Shown one piece after another: positions 60,809-64,000 of a stretch of 64,000 bases of DNA. This stretch comes from Candidatus Methanomassiliicoccus intestinalis Issoire-Mx1 (GTDB taxonomy: Archaea; Thermoplasmatota; Thermoplasmata; Methanomassiliicoccales; Methanomassiliicoccaceae), in assembly GCF_000404225.1 (NCBI RefSeq), contig NC_021353.1:806001-870000 (forward strand), read 5' to 3'. Position 1 is the first letter of the stretch. Each line of letters starts with the position of its first letter. The notes beneath the pieces are model-generated. The model saw only the letters and a list, made by a program, of their open reading frames with translations, was not told the DNA's origin and did not search any database. The translations under genes were made by a program, and so were the position numbers.

Positions 60809-62665
60809 TTGATTGCTGCAATCCTGACTTACAGCAATGTAGAATGGATTGGACTAGTATTGTTTGTAGTAAGTTACCTCGTAGCTGGTGGAGACGTTCT
60901 TTACAAGGCTGTTAGAAACATACTGCATGGAAGGGTATTTGATGAAAATCTCCTGATGACTATTGCAACTATTGGTGCCTTATGTATTGGAAAATATACC
61001 GAAGCTGTAGCAGTTATGCTTTTTTATCAAGTCGGGGAATTATTCCAAAGTTATGCCGTTGCGAAATCTAGAAAATCAATATCTGAATTGATGAATATCC
61101 GACCAGATCATGCAAATGTTAAACGTGGAGACACGATCTCAACGGTTGATCCTGATGAAGTTTTGATTGGAGAACTAATAGTTGTAAAAGTTGGTGAGAA
61201 GGTCCCGTTGGATGGGGAAGTAATCGATGGTACGTCTTATTTAGACACTTCTGCTCTTACTGGTGAATCTGTTCCAAGGGAAGTTTCGGCAGGCAGTGAA
61301 ATTCTTAGTGGGTGCATCAACCTAAATGGATTACTGACTGTAAAAGTCACAAAAAATTTCGAAGAATCTACTGTAAGTAAGATTCTTGATCTTGTGGAGA
61401 ATGCTAGCAGCAAAAAGTCAAAGTCAGAGAATTTTATTACAAAATTTGCAAGAATATATACGCCTATAGTCGTGGTAGTCGCATTACTTCTCGCAGTTGT
61501 TCCAACACTGGTGTTACCAGGTGCTATTTTTTCTGATTGGTTATATCGGGCGCTGACATTTTTAGTGGTTTCCTGTCCATGTGCATTAGTGATCTCTATA
61601 CCGTTAAGTTTCTTTGGAGGATTAGGCGGAGCATCAAAGAAAGGTATTTTAATTAAAGGCAGTAACTATCTGGAAGCTCTTGCAAAAACAGAAATAATTG
61701 TTTTTGATAAAACGGGAACATTAACAGAAGGAGTCTTTGAGGTTCAGGATATTCGTTCTGTTGGTATCACAAGTGATAAGTTGCTCGAGCTTGCTACATA
61801 CGCCGAGAATTATTCTACACATCCAATTTCAATGTCGCTAAAGAGATCATATGGGAAAGATATCGATCCTTCATGTGTAAAAAATGTGAAAGAAATCGCA
61901 GGTCATGGTGTCATAGCTAATGTGAATGACAATACTGTTGCAGTCGGAAATGGAAAATTGATGAATGAACTGGGAGTGTCTTATCTAGATGATGAGATAG
62001 TTGGCACTATATTACACGTGTCGGTCGATGGTACATATGCCGGCTATATCTCCATTTCAGATAAATTAAAGCCAGATGCATTTGAAGCAGTAACGAAATT
62101 GAAATCTAAGAATGTTAAAAAGGTTGTAATGCTGACAGGAGACTCTGATTTAGTTGGAACTAGAATCGCTAAAAAACTGAATATTGATGAAGTATACACA
62201 GACTTACTCCCCGCCGACAAGGTCGAAAAGGTAGAAGAGCTGATTAATCAGAAATCTGAAAAAGGCATTCTTACCTTTGTAGGAGATGGGATAAATGATG
62301 CACCAGTACTCGCAAGAGCTGATATTGGAGTTGCGATGGGAGGCATGGGTTCAGATGCGGCAATAGAAGCAGCAGATGTAGTCATAATGACTGATGAACC
62401 ATCCAAAATCATCGATGCTATTGGTATCTCAAAAAGGACTCTGGGAATTGTTTATCAAAACATTGCTTTTGCATTAATTGTGAAAATTGTTGTACTCATA
62501 CTTGCTGCATTTGGTATGGCAAATATGTGGGAAGCTATATTCGCAGATGTTGGAGTCTCGATCATCGCGATTCTCAATTCCTTTAGAGCACTATGGGTTG
62601 GAAACTCAGTAAATGCAGATCTCAGTAGTTCAATACCAAGCTCTGAAGGTACTGAAATAGCATAA
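60809..62665 (+). CDS. zntA: P1B-type Cd/Zn/Pb-exporting ATPase
   Basis: At least 618 residues. TGESVP, the metal-binding SCPCALVIS in the membrane, DKTGTLTEG with the phosphorylated aspartate, THPIS (HP motif), and VGDGINDAPVLARADIGVAMG are all intact. The first methionine-like codon, TTG 60809, sits inside the first membrane helix; in-frame residues upstream (LLYIILSAVILIAAIL) clearly belong to it. The frame stays open back to TGA 60749. An ATG at 60751 overlaps that TGA but is one base out of frame across a G6 run. So the real start is unresolved. Confidence 0.9.
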   Translation: MIAAILTYSNVEWIGLVLFVVSYLVAGGDVLYKAVRNILHGRVFDENLLMTIATIGALCIGKYTEAVAVMLFYQVGELFQSYAVAKSRKSISELMNIRPDHANVKRGDTISTVDPDEVLIGELIVVKVGEKVPLDGEVIDGTSYLDTSALTGESVPREVSAGSEILSGCINLNGLLTVKVTKNFEESTVSKILDLVENASSKKSKSENFITKFARIYTPIVVVVALLLAVVPTLVLPGAIFSDWLYRALTFLVVSCPCALVISIPLSFFGGLGGASKKGILIKGSNYLEALAKTEIIVFDKTGTLTEGVFEVQDIRSVGITSDKLLELATYAENYSTHPISMSLKRSYGKDIDPSCVKNVKEIAGHGVIANVNDNTVAVGNGKLMNELGVSYLDDEIVGTILHVSVDGTYAGYISISDKLKPDAFEAVTKLKSKNVKKVVMLTGDSDLVGTRIAKKLNIDEVYTDLLPADKVEKVEELINQKSEKGILTFVGDGINDAPVLARADIGVAMGGMGSDAAIEAADVVIMTDEPSKIIDAIGISKRTLGIVYQNIAFALIVKIVVLILAAFGMANMWEAIFADVGVSIIAILNSFRALWVGNSVNADLSSSIPSSEGTEIA

Positions 62666-62685
62666 ACACGAGGATAAATAATCAG

Positions 62686-62733
62686 ACTCAAAAACTCTTG
62701 AGCACGAATCATGGGGTTTTTGAGTACTTTTTT
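62686..62733 (+). terminator. Terminator of the metal-resistance operon
   Basis: Ten-bp perfect stem ACTCAAAAAC / GTTTTTGAGT (62686-62695, 62716-62725) followed by ACTTTTTTC. Confidence 0.75.
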
Positions 62734-62793
62734 CAATTTTTTTCCATTCTTAAAGCGAACCTAAATATATGGGGAGCTAAATTAGCGTCCAAA

Positions 62794-62887
62794 GCCGGGA
62801 TGACAGAGCGGCCATGTGGCGGACTGCAGAGATGCAGTTTGCATACACAGTTATCCGTACACCCGAGTTCAAATCTCGGTCCCGGCC
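62794..62887 (+). tRNA. tRNA-Cys (anticodon GCA) with a 23-base intron
   Basis: Acceptor GCCGGGA pairs with TCCCGGC; D stem ACA/TGT; anticodon stem GCGGA/TCCGT; T arm CCGAG/CTCGG around TTCAAAT. The anticodon loop reads CTGCAG, then 23 extra bases (62830-62852), then A, so the intron sits at the canonical 37/38 site. Anticodon GCA is at 62826-62828. Base 73 is C and CCA follows in the DNA (62888-62890). A TAAATATAT promoter box lies about 30 bases upstream, and T6 follows the gene. Confidence 0.88.
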
Positions 62888-62941
62888 CCATTTTTTGTGC
62901 ATTTAGGCAAATCTACATATCATCGGGTGTGATGTCGTATT

Positions 62942-63589
62942 ATGGACTGGAAGGCTGACGTATATACAGTTCTGGAGCGGGATCCGGCTCCACGATCCTT
63001 TGGAGAAGCACTTATGTTCAGCCAAGGCCTTCACGCCATTTTGATGCAGAGAATATCTCATAATCTGTATCTAAGGGGGCAATATAAAATTGCCAGGCTT
63101 ATAAATTATTGGTCTCGGGTTCTCACCGGTGCTGACATACATCCAGGAGCAACGATTGGTAAAGGTTTTTTCATCGATCATGCAACAGGTGTTGTAATCG
63201 GAGAAACCACAATCATCAATGATAACGTTTCAATTTTTCAAGGTGTAACATTAGGTGGAGTTTCAACGTCTAAGAAAAAAAGGCACCCTACTATTGGAAA
63301 TAACGTTACAATTGGAGCAAATGCATCTGTGCTTGGGGATATAACAATCGGGGACAATGTTAAAATCGGAGCCGGCTCAGTAGTGGTAAAAGATGTTCCT
63401 CCAAACACTACAGTGGTAGGGATTCCTGGGAGAGTTGTAAAACGGAATGGTGAAAGAGAAAAAGTTTTAGACCTCACTCATGAAAATCTTCCTGATCCTT
63501 TAATCGATACCATTGCAGATTTGGTGAATTCAATAAGCGCACTTGAGAAAAAAGTAGAGGAACTTGAGGAAAAACTAAAAAAGGACTAA
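62942..63589 (+). CDS. cysE: Serine O-acetyltransferase
   Basis: 215 residues. Short form of SAT: an N-terminal helical region (RDPAPRSFGEALMFSQGLHAILMQRISH) and a left-handed beta helix with hexapeptide repeats (DIHPGATIGKGFFIDHATGVVIGETTI, TIGNNVTIGANASVLGDITIGD read in steps). It ends with a coiled coil (LEKKVEELEEKLKKD), an unusual addition that may set oligomer state or bind a partner. Makes O-acetylserine for cysteine synthesis. The cysteine tRNA and tRNA synthetase genes flank it. Confidence 0.95.
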   Translation: MDWKADVYTVLERDPAPRSFGEALMFSQGLHAILMQRISHNLYLRGQYKIARLINYWSRVLTGADIHPGATIGKGFFIDHATGVVIGETTIINDNVSIFQGVTLGGVSTSKKKRHPTIGNNVTIGANASVLGDITIGDNVKIGAGSVVVKDVPPNTTVVGIPGRVVKRNGEREKVLDLTHENLPDPLIDTIADLVNSISALEKKVEELEEKLKKD

Positions 63590-63618
63590 CCATTCCCATC
63601 ATATGTGGAGTGAAAAAA

Positions 63619-64000
63619 GTGGCTCTCAAGATATTTAATACGCTGTCTAAGCAGGAAGAAGAGTTCGTACCGATTGAAGACAATAAAGTCAAAATGTATG
63701 TGTGCGGGGTCACTGTCTATGATGACATTCACATGGGTCATGCGAGATCCATCATTGTCTTTGATATGATCGCCAAGTATCTTAGATATCGCGGATATGA
63801 TGTAACACACCTTACAAACTTCACGGATGTGGACGATAAGATCATCAATCGTGCTGCAGAGCTTGGAATTGATCCTCTGCAGCTATCTAGAAATTATATC
63901 GATAGGTATCTTGAAGATATAGACAGGCTTGGCGTGAGGAGAGCTGATGCATATCCAAAAGCATCTGAAAACATTGATCAAATCATCTGCATGATTGAGA
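63619..64000 (+). CDS. cysS: Cysteinyl-tRNA synthetase, N-terminal part (cut by window edge)
   Basis: The first 127 codons, starting at GTG 63619 with GGAG nine bases upstream; GTG 63610 is possible but would overlap that site. VALKIFNTLSKQEEEF, the zinc cysteine and GVTVYD of YVCGVTVYDDIHMGHARS (which holds the HIGH motif), and FTDVDDKIINRA are diagnostic. It runs off the window. It starts 29 bases after cysE, so the two are probably one transcript that makes and uses cysteine. Its presence means the cell can charge tRNA-Cys directly rather than by the SepRS route. Confidence 0.95.
   Translation, partial: MALKIFNTLSKQEEEFVPIEDNKVKMYVCGVTVYDDIHMGHARSIIVFDMIAKYLRYRGYDVTHLTNFTDVDDKIINRAAELGIDPLQLSRNYIDRYLEDIDRLGVRRADAYPKASENIDQIICMIE

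Noticed and set aside
62698..62958. 86-codon open frame across the tRNA-Cys gene
   Set aside because: It runs through the terminator and the tRNA, and has no family or start signal.
1..64000. Insertion sequences, prophage or integrated element
   Set aside because: No transposase, integrase, phage gene, or att-like direct repeats at the tRNA genes were found.

Overview
This window is a piece of a methanogen-type euryarchaeal chromosome, most like a member of the Methanomassiliicoccales (Thermoplasmata side of the Euryarchaeota). The evidence is gene content: RFC small subunit, ribosomal L40e, archaeal TopA with four zinc ribbons, class I HMG-CoA reductase, archaeal nicotinate phosphoribosyltransferase, HypA/HypD, VOR-type 2-oxoacid:ferredoxin oxidoreductase, cobyric acid synthase, DUF1638, DUF835 and DUF6015-like proteins. 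Archaeal signals agree: TATA boxes, GGTGAT-type ribosome binding sites, many ATGA and TGATG gene overlaps, and stem plus T-run terminators. The lineage is an inference; no rRNA or methanogenesis operon lies in the window. No CRISPR array, insertion sequence or prophage was found.

Layout. 1-5.4 kb: end of glyA, a tRNA thiolation enzyme, four tandem paralogous small membrane proteins (three with a zinc ribbon, all ending TGxxPW), rfcS, an XRE regulator with a membrane partner, and L40e. 5.5-8.6 kb: enolase, nicotinate phosphoribosyltransferase and an OsmC protein. 8.7-11.7 kb: an ABC exporter operon whose first gene has a frame problem at its start. 12-16.3 kb: a short G3E (CobW-type) GTPase with a coupled unknown gene, TopA and NikR. 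16.6-28.2 kb: a FUSC-type membrane protein, then a same-strand run of an asparagine-synthase-like protein, FolC, endonuclease III, a 1326-residue nuclease-helicase, a DUF1294 protein and two adjacent CobQ-family genes. 29-36 kb: an ABC-2 exporter, a winged-helix (S25e-like) protein, a strongly structured gene-free stretch, a DEAD-box helicase, DUF1638, a ferritin-like protein and a TfoX-C protein. 36-44.8 kb: hypAD, an acyl-CoA synthetase with its cupin regulator, a VOR operon (P-loop ATPase, D, B, A, C), HMG-CoA reductase and an AdoMet decarboxylase homologue. 44.9-54.5 kb: tRNA-Ile, DUF835 and DUF6015-like genes, an ACT-ACT-metallo-beta-lactamase fusion, a frameshifted anion permease, endonuclease IV, divergent cysteine desulfurases with IscU, PyrD-PyrK and rubredoxin. 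54.5-64 kb: an ACT protein with phenylacetate-CoA ligase, a PAS sensor, unknown genes, RNase HI, a metal-resistance operon (ArsR, HMA, P1B ATPase), and a cysteine locus of intron-containing tRNA-Cys, cysE and cysS.

Themes. Sulfur and Fe-S metabolism is well represented (two desulfurases, IscU, CysE, CysRS, tRNA-Cys, a tRNA thiolase). So is metal and corrinoid handling (NikR, HypA/D, G3E GTPase, CobQ pair, Cd/Zn-type ATPase). VOR, the acyl-CoA synthetase and PaaK are enzymes of 2-oxoacid, acyl-CoA and aryl-CoA interconversion.

Most worth checking: (i) three genes whose reading frame breaks at or near a homopolymer or a single stop (11639-11643, 48461-48467, 60749-60758); (ii) the nested inverted repeats at 32106-32412, a candidate structured RNA; (iii) the CobQ pair, one fused to a cysteine-rich domain and one lacking its glutaminase half; (iv) the tRNA-Cys/cysE/cysS cluster; (v) the tandem zinc-ribbon membrane protein family.
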